The notes under the pieces are model-generated. The model had not been told where the DNA came from. It saw only the letters and a program-made list of their open reading frames with translations, and made no database searches. Position numbers and translations under genes: made by a program. Source: Ariolimax columbianus (Eukaryota > Mollusca > Gastropoda > Stylommatophora > Arionidae). From it: a DNA stretch of 64,000 nucleotides. Where the stretch lies: assembly GCA_036924085.1 (NCBI GenBank), contig JAVGWX010000002.1, positions 156,096,816 to 156,160,815 on the forward strand. The letters run 5' to 3'. Of this stretch, positions 1 to 10,230 are shown in pieces; within the stretch, counting starts at the first letter, position 1, and every line of letters starts with the position of its first letter.

Positions 1-415
1 AGAGAGGCAGAAAGAGTAGCCCAGGACCATATATGCTGGTGAGACATGATCAATGGTCAATGCACAGAGAAGAGCAATGCGCTTTGATTGAGTGTAAATT
101 TTACAGCACTCAAGTCACTCATTCTGGCTGTAATTGAACGTTTCTTTGAGCAATCACCTTCCCTCACTCAACTTGCCATACAGAAGCTTCCCTGCAAATC
201 GCTAACTTGATAGTTGGTAAATGTGTTCATTCCATCTCAGCTGAGCATGCTTTAAAGTGCATGAATCTAATCTTTCAGCCTACATTAATCTATCGATCAG
301 CTATTCATCCCAGCTTTTATCTATACATCTACATACTAATTACTTCCCCTGCCGCATTTCTCTTTTCCATACTTTCCTGAGACCAGTTTTTTAACGACTT
401 CGCTACCATCCACAG
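1..415. other. DUOX: DUOX intron, no feature recognised
   Basis: This stretch lies upstream of the first visible DUOX exon and ends in an acceptor of the form ccatccacag at 406-415. I see no coding match, repeat array or mobile-element signature in it. It must be intronic because the exon at 416 starts inside a codon and inside the FAD domain, so the earlier DUOX exons are outside the window. Confidence 0.6.
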
Positions 416-648
416 ATGTGACTATGATAGAGTTCAAGAGACCACCTCGGTTTGAGTACAAATCTGGCCAATGGGTGAGGATTGCGTGTCTGGCCCAGGG
501 CAAGGATGAGTACCACCCATTCACACTCACTTCCGCCCCTCATGAGGACACACTCAAACTACACATCAGAGCCTTGGGTCCATGGACCTGGAACCTCAGG
601 CATATATTTGATAATGAGAACATGAAAAACACCAGAGATTATCCAAAG
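416..648 (+). CDS. DUOX: Dual oxidase exon, FAD-binding domain
   Basis: This exon encodes the start of the FAD-binding region of the DUOX C-terminal dehydrogenase. The translation from codon 418 reads [20 protein letters not shown] and contains the flavin-binding motif [14 protein letters not shown], which in NOX/DUOX enzymes binds FAD and receives electrons from NADPH. The acceptor is ccacag at 410-415; the first two bases (AT) complete an aspartate codon begun in an upstream exon. The donor is AAG/gtgaga at 648/649, phase 0, after DYPK. The spacing to the next exon's LYLDGP agrees with vertebrate DUOX, which reads YPKLYLDGP. DUOX enzymes are membrane flavocytochromes that make hydrogen peroxide; the peroxidase-like domain, EF hands and heme-binding helices would be upstream, outside the window. 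The match to DUOX rather than other NOX paralogues rests on the continuous similarity over five exons. Confidence 0.95.
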
Positions 649-689
649 GTGAGATAATTTGTTTGTGGCTGAAAGTACGCTTATTGTTT

Positions 690-1079
690 TTGTTCATCTA
701 CTACCACTACACCATCTGAGCTGAGAAGCATCATATTTGGAACACTTTCTTGTGGCTACATCTACTACCACTACACCATCTGAGCTGAGTAGCATCATAT
801 TTGGAACACTTTCTTGTGGCTACATCTACTACCACTACACCATCTGAGCTGAGTAGCATCATATTTGGAACACTTTCTTGTGGCTACATCTACTACCACT
901 ACACCATCTGAGCTGAGTAGCATCATATTTGGAACACTTTCTTGTGGCTACATCTACTACCACTACACCATCTGAGCCGAGTAGCATCATATTTGGAACA
1001 CTTTCTTGTGGCTACATCTACTACCACTACACCATCTGAGCTGAGTAGCATCATATTTGGAACACTTTCTTGTGGCTAC
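690..1079. repeat. Minisatellite, 64-bp unit, about 6 copies
   Basis: Nearly identical 64-bp units lie head to tail; the block starting gtggctacatctactacc recurs at 752, 816, 880 and onward in 64-bp steps. Copies differ by single substitutions (for example gagctgag or gagccgag). The array begins about 40 bp inside the DUOX intron after the donor at 649 and runs straight into a SINE3 copy. It does not include the splice donor itself. Confidence 0.97.
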
Positions 1080-1084
1080 TCAGC

Positions 1085-1745
1085 TGTTGGTGATGTTGTT
1101 GAATGCCCACAATGAGTAGGATTGGTCTTTTGTGTGTCCTGAAAAGGACGTTAAGTAGCGAGTTGTCGTAGCTTTCCTCACACCCCAATCATGCTGATGA
1201 AGGTGGATCTGGGTCCACCAGGTAGTTGTGCTATGCTCGGTTTCATTTGCATATTGCTCACTACTACGGAGATCACATTGATCTCTCACCTTGTTAGCCA
1301 GGCTGCCATGAAAACAGCCCATTTCCAGGGAGGGCTGTAAGGAAGCCGAGGTGAGGGTCTTGGTCAGTTTATTTTGCCTCACTCTGACTAACATGGCTTA
1401 TCAGTAAGTTTTGTAACTTTGGGGGAAACCTGGACATCATCTACCATACACAACATGGAAGTCGCTGAATAGACTTCGAACTGGTGTATCACGGTGCAAG
1501 AGGAATATGAAGCGATGGGGATACACAGATGATGACACATGTGATTGAAGCGCAATACAGGAGACCACCTGATGACCTGCCCCAACGTCCAGGAAACATG
1601 CAATAGGCGCGATATGCTGGAGGCAAATGACAAGGCAATACATGTTGCTGAATACTGGATGCAAGATATATAAAGTGGTGCTTGGACGTGAAAAGTAAGT
1701 AAGTAAGTAGGTTTTGTCTGGCCAGACGTTAGTCTTCCTCCCTTA
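1085..1745 (-). mobile_element. SINE3 copy, split by a LINE fragment
   Basis: The sequence matches, in reverse orientation, the plus-strand unit at 5073-5386 and the minus-strand copies at 14885-15245 and 17773-18150. It runs from a degenerate GTT-type tail near 1090, through gaatgcccacaatgag and the block ending in agtaagtt, then resumes after an inserted LINE piece with gttttgtctggccag and ends at gttagtcttcctcc. No tRNA-like head is evident to me. Confidence 0.85.
1415..1705 (+). mobile_element. LINE 3' fragment with AAGT tail inside SINE3
   Basis: The plus-strand translation keeps the last part of a non-LTR ORF2 (a stretch like RLRTGVSRCKRNMKRWGYTD with frameshifts, then CPNVQETCN), a region typical after the reverse transcriptase domain. 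It ends in four AAGT repeats. The flanks agtaagttttgt (1403-1414) and agtaggttttgt (1706-1717) form a 12-bp target duplication with one mismatch, and removing the insert restores a continuous SINE3. A related minus-strand piece lies at 28062-28870 with the same kind of tail. Confidence 0.75.
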
Positions 1746-1947
1746 CTCAACTGTTAATGGGTGCCTATCCTTACAGCTAAGTTAGACAAGACAGTCAGTA
1801 AGAGGACTGGTCACCTTGCCTCAGATAAAACCGTCATAGTAGGGTGAAGTGCTTTCCAGGTCAGAATATCATCTCCTACATTTCTGTTAACCACAGCATG
1901 ACCGGGACAATGATCCACAAAAGCTCCTGAAAGATTGAGGTCTATAT

Positions 1948-2265
1948 GTCTTCTTCTTTTCTATTCATCCTGAAAATGATATTTTGTTATGTGTCATAAT
2001 TTACAGCGAGGCTGCAATATCTGCCCATTTTAGCCCAATACAGCCAGTTCCAGAACATCATTTTTGTTACTAATTTTACCTTTTCTCTTTGATCCCTATT
2101 CTCTTAGCCAGGCTGCATGGATACAGTCCATCTCCAGGGCCATCACTTGGAGGCAGAAATATGTCTTGATCAGCTCTGATTCGGTGCCCCTAAATGCAAG
2201 CAACCAGCAATGAGTTGCTGGCTGCTGTCAGCTCACTCACTGCACCTTCGACCCTGTCTCTCTTT
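1948..2265 (-). mobile_element. Diverged SINE1-like element
   Basis: Starting with cttcttcttttctattcatcc, this stretch follows the order of the minus-strand SINE1 blocks: gtttacagcg-like segment, gactgcaatatctg-like segment, cctattctcttagccaggctgc, then a cttggaggcagaa block and ccagcaatgagttgctggc. It is much further from the SINE1 consensus than the copies at 4639, 26545 and 39521, but close to another diverged copy at 61668-61960, suggesting an older subfamily. Confidence 0.65.
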
Positions 2266-2521
2266 CTCATATATCAACTAATTCCATATCCATACCATCT
2301 ACACCTTACAAAGTAAGGATTGAAAGCCAGACACAAAAACTTCCCTGATTAATAAGGTCCCAGATAACCTCCTCAAATCTTTATTTTGAAGATAGTTGTT
2401 AAATATGCCCCTGCTGCACTCAACAACAACCCTCTCGATCTTATGGTGACACCCCATCCTGATATCTCACCATGCTGAATAGATCCATTGACATATACAA
2501 TAGCACAATTATATAGAGCGC

Positions 2522-2640
2522 TATTCGAGCATGTGGCCGAGCTGTTATCGTAGAGCTCTCTTAACCATGAGGACATGGGTTCAAAATCCTGGTAAGACCA
2601 CCATTTGTTTGTCTACTGAAGGTAAAAATATAAATTGAAC
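2522..2640 (+). mobile_element. Possible tRNA-derived SINE head
   Basis: The sequence gtggccgagctgttatcgta followed about 35 bases later by gggttcaaaatcctgg resembles a pol III A box and B box as in a leucine/serine-type tRNA. No cloverleaf with a sound acceptor stem can be drawn, so a SINE remnant is more likely than a gene. No tail or target duplication was found. Confidence 0.35.
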
Positions 2641-3084
2641 CTGTACATTACACAGTGACTGCAAAGGCAGGCAGCCTTTATTTTTCTCATCCTCTTGAAA
2701 GACCCAAGCAATAGGAATGAATACTGTATTGATAGTTCCGTATTTTAATCCATTACACCCCAACATACCAAATACATTTTGTCTGGAAACTACAACTAGT
2801 GTTCTGTTCCTTACAATCTTTCACTTTTATTTAATGCTAGTATAACTCCTAAACCTCATTTGTAAATGAATAATACATGAATTACCCAAAGAAGTACATC
2901 CCTGCTTTTAGAAATATATATTTCCTGTTTCAAGACTTAGCATGTAAAAAGCCAATCACTTATCGGCTATTTAACTTCAAAGCTTGCTTTTCCAGTGCCA
3001 CACCCACTGCACATTTGGATGTTATATACTACAATAAAGACTAACAAAGATGCTAACATCAAGGTCAGGTGCAGCATATTTAAT

Positions 3085-3312
3085 CAAATGTCACTTAGTG
3101 CCCTAGCCATGCACCTAAAAACAGGATTTCACCTTATGTCCTAGCCATGCACCTAGAAACAGAATTTCACCTTATGTCCTAGCCATGCACCTAGAAACAG
3201 GATTTCACCTTATGTCCTATCCATGCACCTGGAAACAGAATTTCACCTTACATCCTAGCCATGCACCTGAAAACAGAATTTCACCATACGTTCTAGCCAT
3301 GCACCTGAAAAC
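3085..3312. repeat. Minisatellite, 38-bp unit, about 6 copies
   Basis: A unit of about 38 bp containing ctagccatgcaccta and aacagaatttcaccttat repeats six times with substitutions. It lies in the DUOX intron about 700 bp before the exon at 4001 and is unrelated in sequence to the 31-bp array that follows. Confidence 0.92.
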
Positions 3313-3482
3313 AGAATGTACGGAATCAACCGGACCAACAAAGTGGGGAGTGACACTATGAAGCTTGTAATGGTGAGCTTGCTCAGAAATCTAGCACTGC
3401 ATCTAGGAGAGCCAAGTCTACCTTCTTTAGCAAACTCAGTGATATAAGATGAGTTTCTACAGTCCACTGCCAGAAAGAAAAT

Positions 3483-4013
3483 GTAATGTTTGTCTCAGCC
3501 CTGCAACTGTAATTTGATGTTTGTCTCAACCCTGTAGCTTTATCTTGATGTTTCTCTCAAACCTGTAGCTTTATTTTGATGTTTCTCAACCCTGTAGCTT
3601 TATTTTAATGTTTGCCTCAACCCTGCAGCTCTATTTTGATGTCTGTGTCAACCCTGTAGCTTTATTTTAATGTTTGCCTCAACCCTGCAGCTCTATTTTG
3701 ATGTCTGTGTCAACCCTGTAGCTTTATTTTAATGTTTGTCTCAACCCTGCAGCTCTATTTTAATGTTTGTCTCAACCCTGTAGCTTTATTTTAATGTTTG
3801 TCTCAACCCTGCAGCTCTATTTTAATGTTTGTCTCAACCCTGCAGCTCTATTTTAATGTTTGTCTCAACCCTGTAACTCTATTTTGATGTCTGTCTCAAC
3901 CCTGTAGCTTTATTTTAATGTTTGTCTCAACCCTGCAGCTCTATTTTAATGTTTGTCTCAACCCTGTAACTCTATTTTAATGTTTGTCTCAACCCTGCAG
4001 CTCTACCTTGATG
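3483..4013 (+). repeat. 31-bp minisatellite made of splice-acceptor copies
   Basis: About 17 tandem units of 31 bp read tgtttgtctcaaccctgcag followed by ctctattttaa. The final unit is the real 3' splice site of the DUOX exon at 4001: its ccctgcag is the acceptor and its following ctctaccttgatg is the first 13 bases of exon, differing from the repeat's ctctattttgatg at two positions. Most upstream units keep a pyrimidine-rich stretch and an AG (ccctgcag or ccctgtag); at least two have ccctgtaac and so lack it. Since 31 is not a multiple of three and units contain TAA, using an upstream copy would normally break the reading frame. Confidence 0.95.
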
Positions 4014-4165
4014 GACCTTATGGTGCTGGTCAGCAAGACTGGTATCAGTATGACGTCAGTGTGCTTGTCGGAGCTGGCATTGGTGTCACTCCTTATGCAT
4101 CCATCCTGAAGGACTTTGTACACATGTCATCCATCAACATGAGATATAAGGTCAAGTGTCAGAAG
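4001..4165 (+). CDS. DUOX: Dual oxidase exon, NADPH-binding start
   Basis: Fifty-five codons in phase 0 begin [14 protein letters not shown] and include [16 protein letters not shown], the glycine-rich nucleotide-binding motif that contacts NADPH in NOX/DUOX proteins. The acceptor is aaccctgcag at 3991-4000 and the donor is AAG/gtatgt at 4165/4166, after KVKCQK. The exon start is set by homology (LYLDGP follows YPK in DUOX) and by the phase of the upstream exon. The exon is unusual in that its first bases form the last unit of the 31-bp minisatellite. Confidence 0.95.
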
Positions 4166-4638
4166 GTATGTAATGAGTGAGAGGCGCAATGTGACTTGTG
4201 CAAGGTTGGGGACGAGGAGAGGGATATTCAACATGATGAGTAAAAGAGTAGAGAGGCAATATTGATATACTTTGGGAAGGTAGATACACTCATCAGGAGA
4301 AGTCAGTGGTCTCAAGGTAAGGTGTCAGCCTCGGATGCCAGAGATCACGGGTTCAAATCACGGTGGAGATTTTTTCACATGAATTTTCTGGTAAAAATAC
4401 CCCTTATCTTTGTGATCGGGCTCTCATGTTCAATGTCGAGCACGTTAAAAATCTCTTGGCAGTTGGATATCTAAAAGAGTAGGTTTAACAGCCGCTGCTT
4501 GGACAAAATTCAAGTTAAATTCTACCAAAGTTATTTGTACCTTTCCCCAGATGGTTTGTTAAGAGCAGCTATAGATAGTGCCTAACAGGCTGCGGGTTTA
4601 CTTAGCTCTAGTGTTTGAGTCTATTTAGATGGACTCGC

Positions 4639-5002
4639 GGGATCAAGACGCTGAGCAGCGCATGAGCTGCAGTGGTCAGCGACCCATAGCTGACTGCTAG
4701 CGTCAGGGCCAGCGAACCAGAGCTGCCAAGACCCTTCTACACCTCCACGCGGTAATCCTGGATAACAGGCTGCAGCAGGACAGACTGGCTAAGAAGAAGG
4801 GATCGAAGAGGGAATGCTAACCCGATACTCAAAAAATGCTTGCTGAAGTCGGATGTGTTGGACCGAAAGGTGCAAATATCGCAGTCAAGCTGTAAACTAC
4901 GACACAACGCATTCCGTTCTCTGGACTACATTCTACTACTTAAGCCCTTTCAGGGTATGGTAGCGGGAAATTGAGAACGAACGCAGAAGAAGAAGAAGAA
5001 GA
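4639..5002 (+). mobile_element. SINE1 copy with perfect target duplication
   Basis: This 364-bp element begins gggatcaagacgctgagc and ends gaacgaacgc followed by an AAG microsatellite. It is flanked by perfect 12-bp duplications agatggactcgc at 4627-4638 and 5003-5014, which marks target-primed insertion. The body is very similar to the copies at 10952, 26545 and 39521. I cannot assign a tRNA, 7SL or 5S origin to its head. Confidence 0.95.
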
Positions 5003-5072
5003 AGATGGACTCGCACATCGATTAAACCACCCTCCAAAAAATTGGTTGTATACATTGTAGAGTCTTCTGGGG

Positions 5073-5386
5073 AGGAAGAATAATGTCTGGTCAGGCTAAA
5101 CATACTGGCCAAGACACTCACCTCGGCTTCCTAGTAGCCGTCCCTGGAAACGTGCTGTTTTCATGACAGCCTGGCTAACGAGGTGAGGGATTGACGTGAT
5201 CCCCATAGTAATGAGTGAGATGAAAGACAAGCATAGCACAACTACCTGGAGGACCCTGGTCCACCTTTATCAGCACGCTCGGGATGTGAGGAAAGCTACT
5301 GCAACCCGCCACTTAATGTCCTTTTAAGGGGGCACAAAAGAGTAACCTACTCATTGTGGGCATTCGCAAACAACAACTCTGTAGTC
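5073..5386 (+). mobile_element. SINE3 copy inserted in SINE2
   Basis: The unit runs from ggaggaagaataatgtctgg to gggcattcgcaaacaacaac, in the opposite orientation to the copies at 1085, 14885 and 17773. It splits SINE2 between tgtagagtcttct (before) and tgtagtcgtct (after), which look like a worn target duplication. The CAA-type tail is characteristic of this family in the window. Confidence 0.85.
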
Positions 5387-5787
5387 GTCTAAACCAGTCT
5401 AAAGATGCTAAGTTAAGTAAAGTTAAGAAGTGAAAGGAATAAAAGATCATAGAGAGCATACACACGTAAAGGAGCTATACTCATCAGGAGGAGTGCAAAG
5501 ATTTGAGAGTTAATATTGATATACTTCAAGAGGAATATAGTTACTGTGGTAAGTGAGAGATAGTAGAGATACATGTGTACAATGAGCTACAGAAGCCATC
5601 AATGTCCACATCCTTTGTCATTTGCTGAAAACTACTGAATACTTATAGGGCTGATGGGTTGCAGTGATGTTGGTTCTACAATTTATGTTCTGTTCTGTCA
5701 AGAATCAACATCACTGCAGTCCAGGCAAACCCATAAGTGCTCAGTCTCCCTTAGGAAATGGCAATGGGGGTTAGTACTGGTGGTTTC

Positions 5788-6078
5788 TGAGCTGAGGTAG
5801 CGCAGTGGTAAAAGCACTGACGTCCCAGTGGGGGATCAGGGTTCAGTCTTCCCCAATTGGTGTGAGATTTTTCCAGATCACAAAATGGCTCTCAAGGTCC
5901 ACTCGGCCTAAAAAAATTGGGAACTAGAATAATCTTAGGAAGTACAGGCAGCCAGCGAGATGTTGACCACATCTCCCCTAGTGTGGCATTGGTCAAGAAG
6001 AATATCTGCCTAATACCATATTCCCAATGTACCACGCAAATGTGAAATCGGGATTTTAACTTTTTTTTTTTACTGTTG
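5788..6078 (+). mobile_element. tRNA-derived SINE-like element
   Basis: The head gctgaggtagcgcagtggta and the later ggggttcagtcttcccc-like segment (near 5830-5860) have the spacing of pol III A and B boxes. The body continues through ggctctcaaggtccactcgg and closes with a run of T residues at 6059-6072. No second copy was noticed in the window. Confidence 0.45.
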
Positions 6079-6419
6079 GTTTCAGTAGCCCACTGGTTGT
6101 ACTGCAGAAGATCCCACTGTTTGCCCTAGGGTTATTCTAACTAAAACATTACCAGACTTAACCACAACATCCATGACCACACACAGCAAATGACATAGCA
6201 CACAGCAGGTGGCATATTTATTATATAATACTCATACCAGAAAAATGAGTAGTGAAATTACAAACACAATTCAATTCATATCATCTTAACTAAATATTCC
6301 TATATTATATATATGTTAATATAAATATTAATTAAAGCGGAAATTTTAAGCAGTAGCTTTTGATGGAATTCCCAACTATCAAAACCCAGTTCAAGTGCCG
6401 TACATACATCACACACACA

Positions 6420-6705
6420 TCTCCTTCTCAGATCTGCATCCTCAACAAACTCTGCCTCACTCAAATCCCCTCAGGCGGGCGATCTGGACATAATGCATTC
6501 AATATATTCTACGTAAACTAACATGATCTCTCAACTCAGTCGATCTGCATATACACATAACTCTAGAATATACCTCGTTCCCTCAGTGTCTACACACACC
6601 ACACACATCTAGATCTCACCTAGTTGATCTACACACTGGCTTAACTCGTCAGGACATACCTCGTTCACAAGGTGTCCTGCATACAACACACATTCAGATT
6701 ACCTC
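6420..6705. repeat. Degenerate CA-rich tandem repeat, about 85-bp unit
   Basis: Two clearly related blocks start at agtcgatctgcatatacac (about 6537) and agttgatctacacactggc (about 6622), each followed by an atacctcgttc motif and a cacacat/cagat segment; an earlier weaker copy begins near 6420. The flanking 6080-6420 and 6705-7337 contain nothing I can assign, although 6720-7337 is more GC-rich than its surroundings and has several open frames without recognisable homology. Confidence 0.6.
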
Positions 6706-7337
6706 TCCTCTATACAAAATGCCCACACACACTTATTTGAGCGGCTGGCCCCGACTCAATCGTATGCTGTTTGAGCGATCCTGTTCTATCTCTACATTCG
6801 TACAACAGTCTATCAATCGCTCTTCTACTAAGTCGGTGTATCTACATTCACTCGTCCCCTCTCCATGGCCAGCCTGCTGGAGCTAAACTTTGTCTCTTGT
6901 TATATACTCTCAAGCAGTATCAGAGCTGACCAATGGATCTCAGGGGGATGGCTCTATTCAGTCCTTATTGGAACGAATTCTCTGAACACCTGTCACTCAT
7001 CTATCGCAGCAAGCTCTGCTGCCCTCCCGTCTGTCACTCACCCCCAACTACCCAAATTGGAACGCCAGTGGTCAGTCCCTACCTGTACATTCTTTCCCCA
7101 ACTCTGATTTCCTTTGTTGAGATGGTGAGTGACCTTGGCGTAGTGACCAGACAGAGAGTGACATTTGGCACTCATTCAGGTACCTTTTTTCTCTGCAACT
7201 ACATCACCCCTGCCCTAAACTCTCATGCTCGGGGTGGAACTGTTACAGTACATACTATTACTCCATCCTTTCAGACACCACTTTCTTATCTGCCCTCAAT
7301 TGATTTCAAAATTGTGCAGGTTCTACATAACAAACGT

Positions 7338-8570
7338 ATGAGGAGTATTCAAGTCAAACCGAGACTTTCTTTGTAAGGAAAAACAACATTTTTCAAGTAG
7401 TCAAAATTACATTAATTTTTTTATATAATTTCCGGCAATGTTTATGCAATTATCTCAACATTTAAGTAATGCTTGAAAAGCTTCAGCATTAAAAGATTTG
7501 TCAGTATGTCTGAACCAATCCAGGACAGCCTGTTTCACTTTGTCATCAGTTCTGAAATGCTGATCTCCCAGGAATTCTTTTAGGGGTCAACAGGTGAAAA
7601 TCGCTTGAAGTTAAATCTAGGCTGTAAGGTGGAAGTGGCAATACTACCTAGCCAAGTTGCTGCAGATGGCACATAGTGCAGTGAGCAGTATGAGATTGAG
7701 CCTTATCTTGCAGGAGCAGGATGCCGTTTGTGATAAAACCACTTTTTTTTTTCACAGACAGTTATGCACATCACTCAAAATGCATATGTACTGTTCACTG
7801 TTGATAATGGCACAATGGTATAGAAAATCAACGTGAAAGTTGTCAAGTTTGTCCCAGAAAACTCTTACCATCACTTTATCTGCAGACGCAATAGTCAATA
7901 ATTTTGTTGGTGGTGGTGATTGTGTATGCTTCCACTGCTTGGATGTTCGTTTTAATTCAGGAGTATAATGATGTGCTCAGATTTCGTCACATGTAATCAT
8001 GTGCCCAGGTTTTGTCACATGTAATGAAGCGATCCAAAAAGTCATGTCCTTCCATGTCAAAATGATCCGTCAATTCAGTGCAGGCTTGAACTCAACTCTG
8101 CTGGCCAAAAGCGGAAAGCTGTCTTGACACCCAATATGCACTAACCTTCTAAAAAATACAAATGTTCATGAATAATAGGATCCAACATACCCCGAGAATG
8201 ACTTGCCTTTTCTGCAATTTTGCAACAGGTTATACACCAATTTTCCACAATCTGGAAATTCACAGGAATGACTGGTGGTTTGAGAGCCACGATGGCCGGG
8301 ATCATCACTCACAGACGTACGGCCTTCTCTAAAACGTTTATGTTTACACCATTCAAATATCTTACTTCATCACAACACACTGTTCCATGCAAGGACTAAC
8401 AGTGTTGTCTGCCATTTTTATTTTTCTGTGATGTGACTGGCCCCTTGCAAGTGGGCCACCTAGCAGTAATAGGACACAAATGCTCCTAACTAATGATAGT
8501 AATTCCAGCATACTATAACCCGTGAACTATAGTGTTAATTGAGTTTGATGACACTTGAGTTCAGGTAGAT
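7338..8570 (-). pseudogene. Decayed mariner-like transposase
   Basis: Reading the minus strand from an ATG at 8413-8415 gives MADNTVSPCMEQCVVMK and then many frameshifts and stops. Recognisable pieces follow in order: a linker like DPGHRGSQTT, a segment VMVRVFWDKLDNFHVDFL, a degenerate second-aspartate block, and ISELMTKvNRLSWIGSDIL near the end, in the order expected of mariner transposases. The left margin at about 7338 has gaggagtattcaagtcaaac, which resembles the terminal repeat style of the fold-back element at 14045. The right terminal repeat is unclear. The element sits in the DUOX intron between exons at 4001 and 10015. Confidence 0.7.
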
Positions 8571-8764
8571 ATTTACATATATGCACACGCACATATATAT
8601 ATATTTAGATCTGGCCAGCGTATCAACAAATTTGACCAACACAAGAGAAAAGAGAAGAATCAATAGAGAACACATCAAAACTAACTTTGTGCATCAAATA
8701 TAAGCTGCACAAAGAGTTCCGCTGGGAAACAAAATGGAATTGCTCTTTACATTATAAATAAAAG

Positions 8765-9275
8765 AAAATGTTTATAAACATGTACTCAAAACAACAATTG
8801 GATAGACCCTGCAGTAACCACACAGTAAAACAAATTATTAAGAATAATACTCTGGAAATCTGGATGAACAGGTGGGCGACGGAAACAACAGGCTGCAGTA
8901 TATTCAGCAAAATGTCACAGCCAAAAAGTAACGATGACATAAATAAACTATATAGAAGAGATCAAAGTCTCATCTTTTAGTTACAAACAGGGCCTACCAG
9001 TGTTAATAGCCACTTGAACCGCATCAATCCCCAGCACCTGCCCTTGTGCAGACATTGCTCTCATCCTGATGAAACAGTTCGACATCTACTCATTGAGTGC
9101 AAGGCGCTTGCAGACATGAAGAAAAAACTCTTACAAGCACTGCCGACAATTACCAACACACTGTACGGAGCAGTGACACAACTGAAGAAGGCCTGTATAT
9201 ATATTAGAATGGCATTGGGCTGCCAAGAGCAGGGTTGCTCAGCAGCTATGGGATAACAACAACAACAACAACATA
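8765..9275 (+). mobile_element. LINE 3' fragment with zinc knuckle and CAA tail
   Basis: Plus-strand frames encode the end of a non-LTR ORF2: a stretch around NRWATETTGC, then HLNRINPQHLPLCRHCSHP and DETVRHLLIECKALADMKK. The CxxC...H...C pattern (CRHC, HLLIEC) is the zinc-knuckle-like motif found after the RNase H domain in several non-LTR lineages. The frame closes with GGATAA followed at once by a CAA microsatellite to 9275. It is 5'-truncated and has at least one frameshift. Confidence 0.75.
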
Positions 9276-9289
9276 AACATTTACTAGAC

Positions 9290-9935
9290 AAGAATTTTGA
9301 GCGCATATAGCCAGATGGATTTAATATTAAAATCAAGAAGAGAGAAGTCAATTCACTAAATGTAAAAAATCTCATTAATACATGGACCCAAGAACTAGCA
9401 AAATTGAGCACATTTACATAACTAGAAAGCACAGTTCCGCCAGATGGTAACAACTGCAAGTCTTTACAGTACAGCACAAAAACCAAGTAAAAATATACAA
9501 GAGTCGCATACTTTATGTGCTTCTATATGAAGAGTGCTGGAGAGTAACACAAACATAAATGTCAAAATTGTCACCTTTCCACACAACATGTCTAAGAAAT
9601 ATTTGTAGAGTTTTCTTTTTCATGGCAGAACAACATCACCAATCTAATTGCTTGCCCAGAGCAACTAAGAAGATATGCACATCATCACAATCAGTTGATG
9701 CTGGAATTGAATTGGCCCATGTTCTAAGAAGTGAGCCTGACACAATCACCAGAACTGCCATGCTATGGACTTTAAAGAGAAGGTGAAAGAGAGAGCGGCG
9801 TAAGACAAATTATAAAAGAACCACATAATCTTAAATGGAAATCATGAATCAGAAAAAAATTCACTTCACAAATGATGGCTGCAGACTGGGTGAAGTAGAT
9901 GTAGTGAGTTGTTGTCCTTAATAATAAATCCTGTT
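9290..9935 (+). mobile_element. LINE ORF2 C-terminal remnant
   Basis: Degenerate plus-strand frames contain VAYFMCFYMKSAGE, NICRVFFFMAEQHHQSN, KKICTSSQSVDAGIELAHVL and TITRTAMLWTLKRR, in the same order as related remnants at 23640-24400 and 49690-50400. The pattern corresponds to the region after the reverse transcriptase domain (a cysteine-arginine block, then a GHVLRR-like block and an RRKRGRP-like block). Many stops mean it cannot be active. Confidence 0.65.
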
Positions 9936-10014
9936 TTAAAACAAGTCCTTAATGTATTTGTTTGTTACTGCTGCTAATTGACTAGTACACTTTCAATCTT
10001 CCACCTAATCACAG

Positions 10015-10170
10015 GTTTACTTCATTTGGATCACTGGCAGTCAGCGTCATTTTGAGTGGTTGATTGACATTCTCAAAGAAGTGGAAGAAATAGACACACA
10101 AGGAATGGTTTCCATTGATATTTTTATCACTCAGTTCTTCCAGAATTTTGATCTTAGAACTTCATTGCTG
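10015..10170 (+). CDS. DUOX: Dual oxidase exon, NADPH-binding domain middle
   Basis: Fifty-two codons in phase 0 start VYFIWITGSQRHFEWLIDIL and end FDLRTSLL. They match the DUOX segment between the GIGVTP loop and the helix beginning YICERHFQ; the FIW and FEWL residues are conserved in the family's NADPH-binding fold. The acceptor is taatcacag at 10006-10014 and the donor is CTG/gtaagt at 10170/10171. Unlike the exons at 4001 and 11578, no minisatellite precedes it. Confidence 0.95.
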
Positions 10171-10230
10171 GTAAGTTTACTATTTTTGTTCATAATGTAG
10201 AGGGTCTTAATTTACCATTTTATTCTACAG

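Larger units (their letters stand above)
4302..5432 (+). mobile_element. SINE2 copy split by SINE1 and SINE3 insertions
   Basis: The head cagtggtctcaaggtaaggt with gggttcaaatcacggtgg downstream resembles A and B boxes of a tRNA-derived SINE. The element continues to about 4638, is interrupted by SINE1, resumes at 5003-5072 (gtatacattgtagagtcttct), is interrupted again by SINE3, and ends at 5387-5432 with ctaaaccagtctaaagatg and a TTAAG-type tail. The minus copy at 27406-27838 shows the same parts uninterrupted, which supports this reconstruction of the layout. Confidence 0.85.

Noticed and set aside
6933..7376. A 147-codon open frame as a host gene
   Set aside because: No recognisable domain, no splice context matching neighbouring DUOX phases, and its end runs into the mariner remnant.
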